Notes: generated by a model from the sequence alone, not told the origin. Positions 8,857 to 17,592 are shown, numbered from the stretch's first letter. The stretch is DNA of 64,000 bases from Mesorhizobium sp. M2D.F.Ca.ET.226.01.1.1 (GCF_004022705.2 NZ_RZOY02000010.1:124001-188000); one strand, 5' to 3'. Translations and numbers: made by a program.

Positions 8857-9561
8857 CTAAAACAACGATCGCTGCGCCGGCGGCTCGGCAGGAAACTTGA
8901 TCTGCGTCGCCGGCTTTTCCACGATCACCAGCGCATCGTCCGGCGCCGGTTGCTGCAGCTTCCTTGCCTCCGACCATGGCGCGGTCAGCCACAACTCGGT
9001 CTGTTCCTGCGTGGTCAGGATCACCGGCATTGCTTTCTCGTGGATCGGCGCGACGAGCGCGTTGGGCCGCGTGGTCAGAAAGCCGTAGAGCTCGTGATCG
9101 CCCGGACCCTCCTTCACCTTGCGCACGCCGTGCCAGGGAGTCCACAGGCCGGCGAAGAAGAACAGCGGACGCTCTTTGCTCAGCGCAAACCAGAAATTCT
9201 TCTGTACGCCGGTTTCGGGGTCCTTGTCGCCGGGCGTCGGCGACGGCTCGGCGAAGCTCGTCACCGGCACCACGCAGCGGTTCTCCACACCGAGATAAGG
9301 CAGCCAGTGGGCGTATTGCGGATTGCGGATGTTGGTGGTGCCGGAATCGGCGTTGCCGCGTATCCGTTCCGGCGGCGTCGGCATGCCCCAGCGCAGCCTG
9401 GCAAGTTCGCGGCTGCCATCGGCGGCATTGCGCACAACCGGCGCCGGCTGGTTGGGATAGATGTCGACCGAGGGCTCGAGGTTGCCGGAGATGTCGCGCA
9501 ACGCGCGCGTCCACTGGCGGATCGCCTCCTGGCTGGTGGTGATGTTGTAGAGATTGCACAT
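8857..9561 (-). CDS. SOS response-associated peptidase (SRAP/HMCES/YedK-like)
   Basis: A 234-residue SRAP-domain protein. The ATG at 9561 is chosen because it places the invariant catalytic Cys at position 2 (MCNLYNITT), as autoprocessing requires. Other core residues are visible: Asn in TTNIRNPQ, Glu in VPVTSFAEPS and His in PIHEKAMPVIL. The family forms a thiazolidine crosslink through Cys2 with abasic sites in single-stranded DNA, protecting them during replication. The usual NARAE motif is replaced by TNIRNP, so this belongs to a divergent branch. It stands 36 bp from the transposase remnant. Confidence 0.88.
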   Translation of the reverse strand: MCNLYNITTSQEAIRQWTRALRDISGNLEPSVDIYPNQPAPVVRNAADGSRELARLRWGMPTPPERIRGNADSGTTNIRNPQYAHWLPYLGVENRCVVPVTSFAEPSPTPGDKDPETGVQKNFWFALSKERPLFFFAGLWTPWHGVRKVKEGPGDHELYGFLTTRPNALVAPIHEKAMPVILTTQEQTELWLTAPWSEARKLQQPAPDDALVIVEKPATQIKFPAEPPAQRSLF

Positions 9562-9639
9562 CGGCAGCGTTCCCCGTCCGCCGATTGTTTCCCGCATTTC
9601 CGCACGAAGCGCAAACTGCACGAGGCGACGTCGACAATC

Positions 9640-9855
9640 TCAGCGGGCGCGCCCTCGCCGCACGGGCCCGGCCGGTTCGTCGGCCGGCGGCTCTCCGGGC
9701 AGTCCCAATCGCAGCCGCTCCTCCTCGGCGAAGGTCTCGGCCTGCGCGTGAATGTCGAACACCTGTTGCGTCAGCCTGCCGCCGTCGACGATGCGCACGA
9801 TCCATTGGCCGTTGATGGCCTTTACACGGACACTGTCTGGTTCTCCCGTGACCAT
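9640..9855 (-). CDS. Hypothetical protein, 71 aa
   Basis: A short protein with a beta-rich first half (VRVKAINGQWIVRIVDGG), a helical middle (AETFAEEERLRLGL) and a basic tail (RRGRAR). It ends about 80 bp before the SRAP gene on the same strand and may share its transcript. The pattern resembles a small single-domain DUF, but no name is certain. Confidence 0.55.
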   Translation of the reverse strand: MVTGEPDSVRVKAINGQWIVRIVDGGRLTQQVFDIHAQAETFAEEERLRLGLPGEPPADEPAGPVRRGRAR

Positions 9856-10044
9856 ATACAGCCCCCTGCTCCTTAGCCGAAGAATTGGTTTCTCCGGCCC
9901 AATATGATCTAGCGCGGCCGGAGCGGCCGAAAGAGCTTGGCTAATTGGCCTTTAGTGCAAATTTGCCCGCCAATATTCGATATATTTGCGATGACTAATG
10001 AATAAAAACGATTTGTGAAGAGCTGGCCCGTTATCGCGCCTAAT

Positions 10045-11295
10045 TCAGCAGAATTCGACTTCAAGGTGGCGTTCGGCCTGACCGACGACGCGGCAGCGAG
10101 TTTCGAAGGCGTCCGAGCGGATCTGCAGGCTGAATGTCTCCGGCACGCCAATCGAGCTGGTGACGTCGAGGCCGGCGCCGTCCTCGCCCAGCGTACGCAC
10201 CGTACAGTCGATCGACGACCTGCGGTCGTTGAACAGGATGCGCCCCGCTTTCAGCACGCGGCGGCGCGGTCCGGCCGGCGCGTCGCTCGGCGGGCGCCAG
10301 GCGACGCAGCGGTTACGGCCGCCGGCCTTGGCTTCGTAAAGTGCAGCATCGGCATTGGCCAGCAGCGCGTCGATGTCGCCGGTGCGGGCATCGAGCGCCG
10401 CCAAGCCGAAGCTCGAGGTGACCGGAACCGCCGCGCCGTCGTTGCGGATCGCAATCCGTTCGATCGCCTCGCGGACCTTCTCGGCCACGCCGCCCATATG
10501 GGCGCGATCGGTATGCGGCAGGATCAGCGCGAACTCCTCGCCGCCCAGGCGGCCGAAAATGTCGGTGCCGCGCAACTGGCTACGGCAGGCTTCGGCGGCG
10601 GCGGCCAGCACCTTGTCGCCGATTGCGTGGCCGTGATTGTCGTTGATCGACTTGAAATGGTCGAGGTCGAAGGCGATGCAGGCCAGGCCGTGCTTGTGGC
10701 GTTGGGCGAGCGCAAGGGCAGTGGCAGCCTGCTCCTTGAAGGCGCGGCGCGACAGCGCGCCGGTCAAGGGATCGACGGAAGCCAGCTGGCGCAGTTCCAG
10801 CTCGTCCATGGCAAGCGCGGCGAGATCCGACAGGATGGCGATCTCGCGCTGGCTGAAGGAGCGCGGCTCGAAGCCGATGGCGCATACCGTGCCGATGTTG
10901 TGGCCGTCATTGGTGCGCAACGGCACGCCGGCATAGAAGCGGATCTGCGGGCCTGCCGTCACCATCGGGTTCTGCGCGAAGCGCGCATCGTCGCGCGCGT
11001 CGGGCACCACCAGCGGCGACCTGTCCTGCAGCGTGTATTTGCAAAAGGTCTCGTCACGGCTGACCTCGCGGTTCTCCAGCCCCTCATAGGCCTTGTACCA
11101 CTGCCGGTGTCCGTCGATCATCGAGACGATGGCGATCGGCACGTCGAAGATGTTCCTGATCAGCCTGGTGATGCGGTCGAAGGCCTCCTCACGCGGCGTA
11201 TCGATCACGTCGAAGCGATCGAGGGCGTCCAGGCGTCCCGCCTCGGCGAGGTCTTCCATCGCCAGCGGCGGCGTTTGTGTGAGTACCCGGTGCAT
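10045..11295 (-). CDS. Diguanylate cyclase with GAF and PilZ-like domains
   Basis: A 416-residue protein. Residues about 20-160 form a GAF domain (RNIFDVPIAIVSMID, CKYTLQD, FYAGVPLR). Residues about 170-335 form a GGDEF domain with the active motif GRLGGEEF and an inhibitory RxxD site (RGTD) five residues upstream. The C-terminal 75 residues (RRRVLKAGRILFNDRR...) resemble PilZ. It therefore probably makes cyclic di-GMP from two GTP in response to a small ligand or redox signal, and can bind the product at the I-site and perhaps at the PilZ-like end. The ATG at 11295 is preferred over GTG/ATG codons further up because the domain and a weak GAGG begin there. Confidence 0.88.
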   Translation of the reverse strand: MHRVLTQTPPLAMEDLAEAGRLDALDRFDVIDTPREEAFDRITRLIRNIFDVPIAIVSMIDGHRQWYKAYEGLENREVSRDETFCKYTLQDRSPLVVPDARDDARFAQNPMVTAGPQIRFYAGVPLRTNDGHNIGTVCAIGFEPRSFSQREIAILSDLAALAMDELELRQLASVDPLTGALSRRAFKEQAATALALAQRHKHGLACIAFDLDHFKSINDNHGHAIGDKVLAAAAEACRSQLRGTDIFGRLGGEEFALILPHTDRAHMGGVAEKVREAIERIAIRNDGAAVPVTSSFGLAALDARTGDIDALLANADAALYEAKAGGRNRCVAWRPPSDAPAGPRRRVLKAGRILFNDRRSSIDCTVRTLGEDGAGLDVTSSIGVPETFSLQIRSDAFETRCRVVGQAERHLEVEFC

Positions 11296-11658
11296 GGCGT
11301 CAGCCTCATTGCCAGTTCCACCCGCGCCCGGCGGCGAAGAATGCGAGGCATGGCTGAAAATTCGGTAAAAGGCGTGGGGGAACGGACAGTACCCGGCCAC
11401 GCGGGAGCGCTGACGAATTTGCGGAGGCGGCAGCGGCCCGGCAGCCTTGGGGGGGTGATACTGGGTTCGGCGGCCGGGCCTGACCGGAGTTTGCGAGGCC
11501 GCCGGCTGTCAGAAAGGATGCGCTTGCGCCCATGCGAGGGCAAGAACGACCTAGGCCCTAAGACCAAAGCTGCAAAGGGCGTGGCCGAGAGGGACCAATT
11601 GTCATTGGCCTATGGCGCGGATCGACCCGGAAAATATCGCGCGGCGACGCCGCCCGCG

Positions 11659-11805
11659 TCAAAAGCCGAGGAAATGCCGGCCGACGAGGTAGCCTAGCGC
11701 GGCGACGACCAGCGGAAACAGCGCCGGCGCGGCCCTGCTGAACAGCGAGGGGTTTATCTCCTTGGCGGGAGCGCTGGGCTTGGCATTGCCTAGATTTTTG
11801 GTCAT
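11659..11805 (-). CDS. Small single-pass membrane protein, 48 aa
   Basis: A 49-codon frame from ATG 11805 to TGA 11659-11661. A polar N-terminus (MTKNLGNAKPSAPAKEINP) is followed by one hydrophobic helix, FPLVVAALGYLVGRHF. The frame is clean in a region with no larger gene. It could be a small inner-membrane protein; the family is unknown. Confidence 0.45.
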   Translation of the reverse strand: MTKNLGNAKPSAPAKEINPSLFSRAAPALFPLVVAALGYLVGRHFLGF

Positions 11806-11906
11806 GAAGCTCGTTACCGGTTTGGGGGCTAGCTGCCGGCTGAGTCATTAAATTAGCAACTGCTTATTAAGTTTCCGGCAAGGCCATCGTTACAATTCGC
11901 GGCAAC

Positions 11907-12140
11907 TTATTCCGATCGCTGGGTGCGCTCGGCAAGCGCGAAGGCCTGGAGGTTGCGCGACTTGCCGGGATCCTGGTCGGCATTGGCGATGATGGCGTGG
12001 AAGGCGGCGCGGGCGATGTCCTTCTTCCTGGCATCGGGGTGTTCCTTGCGCACCGCCTTGACCAGATCCTTCGGCGTCATGTCGGGGGTGACGAGGCGCA
12101 TCAGCGTATCGCCTATGGCCTGCATTTGGCTGGCATCCAT
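11907..12140 (-). CDS. Conserved hypothetical protein, 77 aa
   Basis: A small helical soluble protein (MDASQMQAIGDTLM, DLVKAVRKEHPDARKKDI, AFHAIIANADQDPG). The repeated basic helix-and-turn pattern hints at a nucleic acid or protein adaptor, but no motif is diagnostic. It is separated from the PAP2 gene upstream by a strong hairpin, so it is probably transcribed on its own. Confidence 0.65.
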   Translation of the reverse strand: MDASQMQAIGDTLMRLVTPDMTPKDLVKAVRKEHPDARKKDIARAAFHAIIANADQDPGKSRNLQAFALAERTQRSE

Positions 12141-12187
12141 AACGATGAACCCTGTTCTGGCGGCGTGAGCCTAGCATATAGTTGGGA

Positions 12188-12213
12188 GAGCGCATCACTT
12201 TTGTGATGCGCTC
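12188..12213 (-). terminator. Hairpin terminator downstream of the PAP2 gene
   Basis: An 11-bp perfect stem (GAGCGCATCAC and GTGATGCGCTC) with a TTTT loop, 23 bp after the PAP2 stop. No long T tract follows, so it may be a transcript-end or RNA-stability hairpin rather than a classical intrinsic terminator. Confidence 0.5.
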
Positions 12214-12235
12214 CGGTGAGCTGGAGCGGGATTCC

Positions 12236-12778
12236 CTAGAGGACCTTCGTCGCGAAAGCGTCCAGCCGCGAATTCTCGCGATAGCACAGCCGCACCGCTA
12301 GGGCGGCGGCAATTCCGGTGGCCGCGCCGCCGGCAATGTCGCCGGCATAGTGGATGCCGAGATGCAGCCGCGACCAGCAGATGAGCACCGCCATCACAAG
12401 CAAGGCAAGCGTGCGGCGCGGCAGCGCCTGCATGGCGAAGGCGGCGACGATCGCGATGCTGGCGGTCGCGTGATCGGAGGGGAACGACCAGTCGGCGCTG
12501 GGCGCGATCAAGAGATGCGTGACGCCGGCGTCGTAAGGCCTGATCCGGTGGACGAAGAGCAGGATCGCCTGGTTGATCGCCAACCCGAGCAGGAAGGAAA
12601 GACCGGCGGACAGGCAGGCATGACGCACATGGAGGCGGTCGTTCCTGGACCACCATTGCAGAGCGACGGCAATCACCATCAGCGGCACGCCGATTTGTGA
12701 GATGGTGATCATTGTCCTATCAAGGAGCGGGCTGATGCCGGCAGCGGCGTTGATCCAGTGCGTGAGAGAAACATCCAT
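12236..12778 (-). CDS. PAP2-family phosphatase, undecaprenyl-diphosphatase-like
   Basis: A 180-residue integral membrane protein with five or six hydrophobic segments. The three acid-phosphatase motifs are present: RIRP after NQAILLFVH, SFPSDHA near residue 100, and RLHLGIHYAGDIAGG near residue 140. Such BcrC-type enzymes dephosphorylate undecaprenyl pyrophosphate or related lipid phosphates on the periplasmic side of the inner membrane, recycling the carrier used for peptidoglycan and glycans. Substrate specificity cannot be fixed from sequence alone. Confidence 0.85.
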   Translation of the reverse strand: MDVSLTHWINAAAGISPLLDRTMITISQIGVPLMVIAVALQWWSRNDRLHVRHACLSAGLSFLLGLAINQAILLFVHRIRPYDAGVTHLLIAPSADWSFPSDHATASIAIVAAFAMQALPRRTLALLVMAVLICWSRLHLGIHYAGDIAGGAATGIAAALAVRLCYRENSRLDAFATKVL

Positions 12779-12818
12779 TCTTTGCTTGCTTCCCCTGATT
12801 TAGAAGTGAGATCGATCG

Positions 12819-13301
12819 TTGAAGCCCGCCGGCGAGCACCGCATTCACCAGCTCTTTGAGGTCAGTGTATGGCTAAAAGGTGCCCATGCCTTGATCGAGT
12901 GCGTCGGCGGCATCCTGCTTTACCTCGTCACCACCGACACCATCGCTTCCTGGGTCAACATGTTCACCCAGGAGGAGTTGATCGAAGATCCAAACGATTT
13001 CATAGCCAGCCACTTGTCGCAGATGGCAGGCCAGTTCTCCGTCGCGAGCAAAGAGTTCTATGCCTTCTATCTGCTTAGCCACGGGCTGATTAAGCTTTTG
13101 CTGGTCATCGGCCTGCTGCGCGGCAAGCTGTGGTCCTACCCTGCCTCGCTGATGGCGCTCGGCGCCTTCATGGCCTACCAGGTCTATCGCTACTCCTACA
13201 CGCATTCGCCCGGCCTGCTCGTGCTGACCGTCTTCGACGCTATCGTCATGTGGCTGATCTGGCAGGAGTGGAAGACGGTGCGCCGCCATATCACGCCCTA
13301 G
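12819..13301 (+). CDS. DUF2127 family membrane protein
   Basis: A 160-residue protein starting at TTG 12821-type codon (12819-12821) behind GAAGTGAG. It has an N-terminal HQLFEVSVWLKGAHALIE helix, three further hydrophobic segments (about 75-95, 105-120, 130-150) and a polar periplasmic or cytoplasmic loop containing IASHLSQMAGQF. This matches the DUF2127 family of small bacterial membrane proteins, whose function is unknown. It diverges from the PAP2 gene, with only 40 bp between the start codons. Confidence 0.75.
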   Translation: MKPAGEHRIHQLFEVSVWLKGAHALIECVGGILLYLVTTDTIASWVNMFTQEELIEDPNDFIASHLSQMAGQFSVASKEFYAFYLLSHGLIKLLLVIGLLRGKLWSYPASLMALGAFMAYQVYRYSYTHSPGLLVLTVFDAIVMWLIWQEWKTVRRHITP

Positions 13302-13401
13302 ATCGTGATGGCGTTTCGTTAAATCGCCATCACGGTCTAACTCTTTTGCCGGAGCATGATCTTTCTCCGAAAACCGGTTCCCACTTTTCGGGATCATGCT
13401 C
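13299..13401. repeat. Rhizobial palindromic intergenic repeat (two hairpins)
   Basis: Two adjacent imperfect palindromes. 13299-13339 pairs TAGATCGTGATGGCG with CGCCATCACGGTCTA around a short loop. 13352-13401 pairs GAGCATGATC with GATCATGCTC, enclosing CCGAAAACCGGTTCCC. The second unit matches the sequence type repeated hundreds of times in Mesorhizobium and relatives. It fills the space between convergent genes and may act as a transcript end. Confidence 0.75.
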
Positions 13402-13413
13402 GCCGCGCCGGTC

Positions 13414-13974
13414 TCACTCGGCTTTGCGCCGGAACTTCGAGTGACAACTCGTGCAGTCCTGCAGGATCAGGTGCAGGAGGTGTTCCGCCGGCATTTTGGC
13501 CGGGTCGGCCTCGACCGCGCCTGGGCGCTTGCCAAGCAGGCTGCCGCCATCCATCGGTGGGCCGCTCATGCGCATGTCGGCGGTGATCCCGGGCGGCGCG
13601 TTCCCGGCCTTGTCGGCGAGCGCATCGGCGAGCCGGCCGATATGGCGGGCGAGCGCCTCGAATTCCGGCCGGGCGTCGTCGATTTCCGGTCTGGCGGCCG
13701 ACGGCGCGCCATGTGTGCCCTGCGGAAATTCGCCAGTCAGGGCGCCGGCGCGGGCGCTCAACGTGTCGGCCGCCGCCTTGAAGGCCGCCGGCTCATAGGC
13801 GCGTTTGCCGTCGAACATTTCGGCGATCGCCCTGGCGGCGGCAGCCATCTGTTTCATCGAGGCCTGGCGCGCCGCTACGATGGGATCGCCCGGACCCGCC
13901 GCCAGCGACGGAGTTAGGATCAACAGGCCGGCGAGCGCCAGCATCGCCGCCGCGACAACGATGCGATCCCTCAT
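13414..13974 (-). CDS. Cytochrome c' family protein
   Basis: A 186-residue exported protein with a signal peptide (MRDRIVVAAAMLALAGLLIL, cleavage near ALAA at 25). The mature part is helical with ARQASMKQMAAAARAIA and ends in the heme attachment motif CTSCH near residue 176, followed by KFRRK, the hallmark of class II cytochromes c. Such periplasmic cytochromes bind NO or transfer electrons. Its ATG overlaps the stop of the multicopper oxidase by 4 bp, so the two are co-translated; a redox or metal-handling partnership is likely. Confidence 0.85.
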   Translation of the reverse strand: MRDRIVVAAAMLALAGLLILTPSLAAGPGDPIVAARQASMKQMAAAARAIAEMFDGKRAYEPAAFKAAADTLSARAGALTGEFPQGTHGAPSAARPEIDDARPEFEALARHIGRLADALADKAGNAPPGITADMRMSGPPMDGGSLLGKRPGAVEADPAKMPAEHLLHLILQDCTSCHSKFRRKAE

Positions 13975-15497
13975 GCCCGCACGTCGACAATGCCCATCAT
14001 GCCGAGCTGCTCATGCTCGAGGATGTGGCAGTGATACATGCGCGCGCCCGGCCGCTCCTGGCGCGTCAGGAGCCGCACCGTCTCGCCGCGCGCCACGTTG
14101 ACCGTGTCCTTCCATGCCAGATAAGGCGGCTTGGCGACCTTGCCGCCGCGCTCGCGCTCGACCACCTGGAACTGCGTGCCGTGCAGATGGAACGGGTGGT
14201 CCATGTCGGCCTGGTTGACGATTTCCCACAGCTCGGTGTCGCCGGCCCTGGCGACGATATCGACGCGGCCCATCTCGAACGCCTTGCCGTTGATCAGGAA
14301 GCCCATCTCCATGCCGGTGGGGTTCATCGCCATGGTCTCGGTGAAGACGAGACGGCGGCTGACCGTGGGAGCGTTAAGCGGCACGATCGGCCGCAGCCGC
14401 TCGGGCAGCGGCGGCATTGCCTCGGCCGCAGTGTTGGAGACATCGACCGCCAGGAGCGTGAGCCCGGCATCCGCAGGCCGGCCCGGCCCCATCCAGCCGC
14501 GATCATAGTCGAGCGTGGTCAGCGTGGCGGCGCCAGGCCGGTCGAAGGCGACGACCAACTCGACGCGCTCGGCCGGGCTGAGCAGGATCTCCTCGGCCGC
14601 CACCGGCTTCTCCAGGAGGCCGCCGTCGCTGCCGATCACGGTCATCGCGGCGTTGTCGAAAGCGAGCCTGAGGAAGCGCGCATTGGTGGCGTTGTAAAGC
14701 CGCAAGCGCCGCTTCGCGCCCATCGCCACCGCCAGCTTCGGGTTCTTCTGGCCGTTGACCAGCACATGGTCGCCGACGCGGCCGTTCATCATATCGGTCA
14801 TGGTGTTGTCCGGCATGGAGCCGTCGGCGGCAAGGCGCAGGTCGGTGAAGACGAGCGCGGTGTCGCCATAGGCTGCCGGGATCGGATCGGCCTTTGCCTT
14901 GACGACGAAGGCGCCGGCAAGGCCGCGATAGACCTGCTCGGCCGTCCGGCCATGCGGATGCGGATGATACCAGTAAGTGCCGGCCGAACCCTCGGGCAGA
15001 TCAAAGGCGTAGACGCGGTCGGCGCCCGGCGCGACCGGGTCCATCGGGTTGCCGTCCTGGTCGGCGGGCACCGGCATGCCGTGCCAGTGGATGGTGCTTG
15101 CCTCGCCCGCGATCCGGTTGGCGAAGGTGATCTCAACGCGGTCGCCCTCATAGGCCTCGATCAATGGCCCCGGGCTCATGCCGTTATAGGCGAGGATCGG
15201 CGTGTCCTGGTCGGCCGTGAAGCGCGCCGTGGCGGACTCGGCCGTGAGCCGCGCCTTGAAGAGGCCGGGCCGGCCGGCCTCGTTGGCCAGCAGCGGCAAC
15301 TCGCGCAGCGCCTCGCCCTCGGGCAGCGCGGCGGGCGCTTTCGCCACGGCGCCCATGTCGTGGCCGGAATGACCACCCATATCCATGCCCGGCATGGAGT
15401 CCATATTCGACGTGCCATCCATCTTCATCTGCGCCAGCGCGCGCGGGCCTGCCAGAACCGTGGCCAGGCCTGCCGCCAGGAAACCGCGTCGATGCAT
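13971..15497 (-). CDS. Tat-exported multicopper oxidase (CopA/CueO-like)
   Basis: A 508-residue protein beginning MHRRGFLAAGL, a twin-arginine signal. ATG 15497 is chosen for the AGGAGCG just upstream. A Met/His-rich stretch (MDSMPGMDMGGHSGHDMG, about residues 30-50) recalls the copper-binding segments of CopA/PcoA. All four copper motifs are present: HWHG, WYHPHPHG, HPFHLHG and HCHILEHEQLGMM, with an axial Met. Such enzymes oxidise Cu(I), and sometimes phenols or metal ions, in the periplasm. The gene is read from a CueR/HmrR-type promoter and is followed by cytochrome c'. A copper-detoxification role is inferred. Confidence 0.9.
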   Translation of the reverse strand: MHRRGFLAAGLATVLAGPRALAQMKMDGTSNMDSMPGMDMGGHSGHDMGAVAKAPAALPEGEALRELPLLANEAGRPGLFKARLTAESATARFTADQDTPILAYNGMSPGPLIEAYEGDRVEITFANRIAGEASTIHWHGMPVPADQDGNPMDPVAPGADRVYAFDLPEGSAGTYWYHPHPHGRTAEQVYRGLAGAFVVKAKADPIPAAYGDTALVFTDLRLAADGSMPDNTMTDMMNGRVGDHVLVNGQKNPKLAVAMGAKRRLRLYNATNARFLRLAFDNAAMTVIGSDGGLLEKPVAAEEILLSPAERVELVVAFDRPGAATLTTLDYDRGWMGPGRPADAGLTLLAVDVSNTAAEAMPPLPERLRPIVPLNAPTVSRRLVFTETMAMNPTGMEMGFLINGKAFEMGRVDIVARAGDTELWEIVNQADMDHPFHLHGTQFQVVERERGGKVAKPPYLAWKDTVNVARGETVRLLTRQERPGARMYHCHILEHEQLGMMGIVDVRA

Positions 15498-15541
15498 TTT
15501 TCGCTCCTGGATATCCATGAAATCCGCCCCCGGATTCCGGC

Positions 15542-15572
15542 ACGCTAAGGGTTCCAGCGGCTGGAAGGTCAA
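15542..15572 (-). promoter_or_regulatory. CueR/HmrR-like copper-responsive promoter
   Basis: Read on the minus strand: a -35 TTGACC (15567-15572), a 19-bp spacer, then a -10-like TAGCGT (15542-15547). The spacer holds the dyad TTCCAG-CCG-CTGGAA (15552-15566). The over-long 19-bp spacer with a central dyad is the hallmark of MerR-family activation, and the CCTTCCAG...CTGG form is that of CueR/HmrR copper sensors. It lies 45 bp before the multicopper oxidase start. No merR-family gene is in the window. Confidence 0.7.
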
Positions 15573-15690
15573 GAGGCGTCGAGCATTCCGGCGCGCCGAC
15601 GGGAACGGGCGGGATCATATCGGCCGCAGCCGCGTTCATCCGCAAGGGCTGGCACAACCTGCCGTTTCATCCAGCGGCGTGAGAGGTCGG

Positions 15691-17592
15691 ATGCTTATCC
15701 AACCGATCGATTATTTCCTCGTCGTATGGTTCGCGATGGCGGCCGCGTCGACGCTCTATGTCGGCTTCGACCAGTACCGCAACAATCCCGAGCCGGTGGT
15801 GATGAAATGGGGCTTCATCCTGGTCACGCTCTACATGGGCCCGCTTGGACTGCTGCTTTACGTGCTCGCCGACAAGGAACCGCGCCCCGGCGAGCACGAG
15901 GTCTTCACAAAACCTCTGTGGAAGCAGGGCGTCGGCTCGACCATCCATTGCGTCGCCGGCGATGCCACCGGCATCATCCTGGCCGCCGTCGTCACCGCCA
16001 CGCTCGGCCTGCCGATGTGGCTCGACCTCATCGTCGAATACCTTGCCGGCTTCGCCTTCGGCCTGTTCATCTTCCAGTCGCTGTTCATGAAATCGATGAT
16101 GGGCGGCAGCTATTGGGAGAATGTGAGGAAGAGCTTCCTGCCCGAATTCATCTCCATGAATTTCATGATGGCCGGGATGGCGCCGGTCATGAGCTTTCTG
16201 ATGATGGGCCGCGACATGCGCGCCATGGAGCCGACAGAGCTTCTGTTTTGGGGCGTGATGTCGATTGGCGTAATCGCGGGGTTCACGCTGGCCTATCCCG
16301 CCAATGTCTGGCTGGTCGCCCGCGGCCTGAAACACGGGCTGATGACCGAGCGGGCGACGGCGGCAGCCCATCGTCCTGCCGGCGAACGGCATGCGCACAT
16401 GCAGATGCAGCAAGCCGACGCCAGCAGCGGCGATCACAAACACGGCACGACCTCTCATAATGGCAAGGGCGGCGGCCATCACATGCGCTCGGACGCGACC
16501 ACGCCGCAGATCGCGGCGCTCGGCGCGGTGTCGGCGCTGGCGCTGGCGATCGGCATGGCGGCACCGGCGAATTGGCTGAACCTCAGGCTCTCGGCCCGCG
16601 ATGTCGGCGGGGTAATCATGCCGCAGGGCATGATCATGGACCGCGACACGCCGGCCGACGCCATGCGCGACATGGCGGCGGCCGATCCGCGCCTCGTCAC
16701 CGCCTCCTACGACCTCGCGGCGAAGGGCGACCAGGAGCTGCCCTTCCGCATGGAAAACGGCGTGAAGGTGTTCGAGCTCAGACCGTCGGTGATCCGCTGG
16801 CAGATCCTGCCAAATGTCACGGTCGACGCCTATGCCTATAACGGCCAGATCCCGGGACCGCGCATCCATATCCGCCAGGGCGACCGCGTGCGCATCAACG
16901 TCACCAATGGCCTGCCGGAGGAAACCACGGTGCACTGGCACGGCCTGATCCTGCCCAACCAGATGGACGGGCCGGCCGAGATCACCCAGCCGCCAATCGA
17001 GACCGGACAGACCTATTCCTACGAATTCACCGCCACCCAGCACGGCACCTATTTCTACCACCCGCATGCCAAGCCGGACCGCACCCAGGCGCTCGGGCTC
17101 TATGGCGCGCTGATCATCGATCCGGCCGATCCTTCCGATGAGGTCGGCGCCGACCATGATTACGTCATCGAGCTGCAGGAATGGCTGGTGCGCGAAGGCC
17201 TGACCTATCCCTCGATGCCGATGGACGGCGGCACGCCGAACTTCTTCACCATCAACGGCAGGGCATATCCCTCGACCGAGACGATCCGCATGAAGGTCGG
17301 CGAGACGCTGAAAGTCCGCTTCATCGGCACCAACAACGGCTTCATCCACCCGATGCACATCCATGGCGGGCCGTTCGAGGTCGTCGCGCGCGACGGCGAG
17401 ACGATTCCCGCCACCGCACGCTTCCTTGCCGACACCATCAATGTCGGACCCGGTCAGCGCTATGACGTCGTCTGGAAGGCGCAGCGCCCCGGCAAATGGC
17501 TGATCCACTGCCACATCCCGCACCACACGACGAACAACAATGTCGAGGAGAAAGGCGGCGGCGGACTGATGGTGGTGATCGATGTCACGTGA
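15691..17592 (+). CDS. DUF4396 membrane domain fused to a multicopper oxidase
   Basis: A 633-residue protein with ATG 15691 behind GAGAGG. Residues 1-215 are a polytopic DUF4396-type membrane domain (WFAMAAASTLYVGFDQYR, GDATGIILAAVVTA, PEFISMNFMMAGMAPVMSF). Residues about 230-265 form a His/Met-rich linker (HAHMQMQQ, GDHKHG, GGGHHM). A further membrane helix near 275-290 precedes the cupredoxin domains: HWHGLILPNQMDG (about 413), YFYHPHAK, HPMHIHG (about 552) and HCHIPHHTTNNN (about 605). The position usually holding the type 1 axial Met/Leu is Asn. Membrane anchoring and the linker suggest copper binding at the inner membrane. It is divergent from the Tat oxidase. The physiological substrate is unknown. 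Confidence 0.85.
   Translation: MLIQPIDYFLVVWFAMAAASTLYVGFDQYRNNPEPVVMKWGFILVTLYMGPLGLLLYVLADKEPRPGEHEVFTKPLWKQGVGSTIHCVAGDATGIILAAVVTATLGLPMWLDLIVEYLAGFAFGLFIFQSLFMKSMMGGSYWENVRKSFLPEFISMNFMMAGMAPVMSFLMMGRDMRAMEPTELLFWGVMSIGVIAGFTLAYPANVWLVARGLKHGLMTERATAAAHRPAGERHAHMQMQQADASSGDHKHGTTSHNGKGGGHHMRSDATTPQIAALGAVSALALAIGMAAPANWLNLRLSARDVGGVIMPQGMIMDRDTPADAMRDMAAADPRLVTASYDLAAKGDQELPFRMENGVKVFELRPSVIRWQILPNVTVDAYAYNGQIPGPRIHIRQGDRVRINVTNGLPEETTVHWHGLILPNQMDGPAEITQPPIETGQTYSYEFTATQHGTYFYHPHAKPDRTQALGLYGALIIDPADPSDEVGADHDYVIELQEWLVREGLTYPSMPMDGGTPNFFTINGRAYPSTETIRMKVGETLKVRFIGTNNGFIHPMHIHGGPFEVVARDGETIPATARFLADTINVGPGQRYDVVWKAQRPGKWLIHCHIPHHTTNNNVEEKGGGGLMVVIDVT

Noticed and set aside
10015..11697. 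A 560-codon plus-strand frame across the diguanylate cyclase.
   Set aside because: The minus strand encodes GAF, GGEEF and PilZ-like motifs in order; the plus frame is a shadow.
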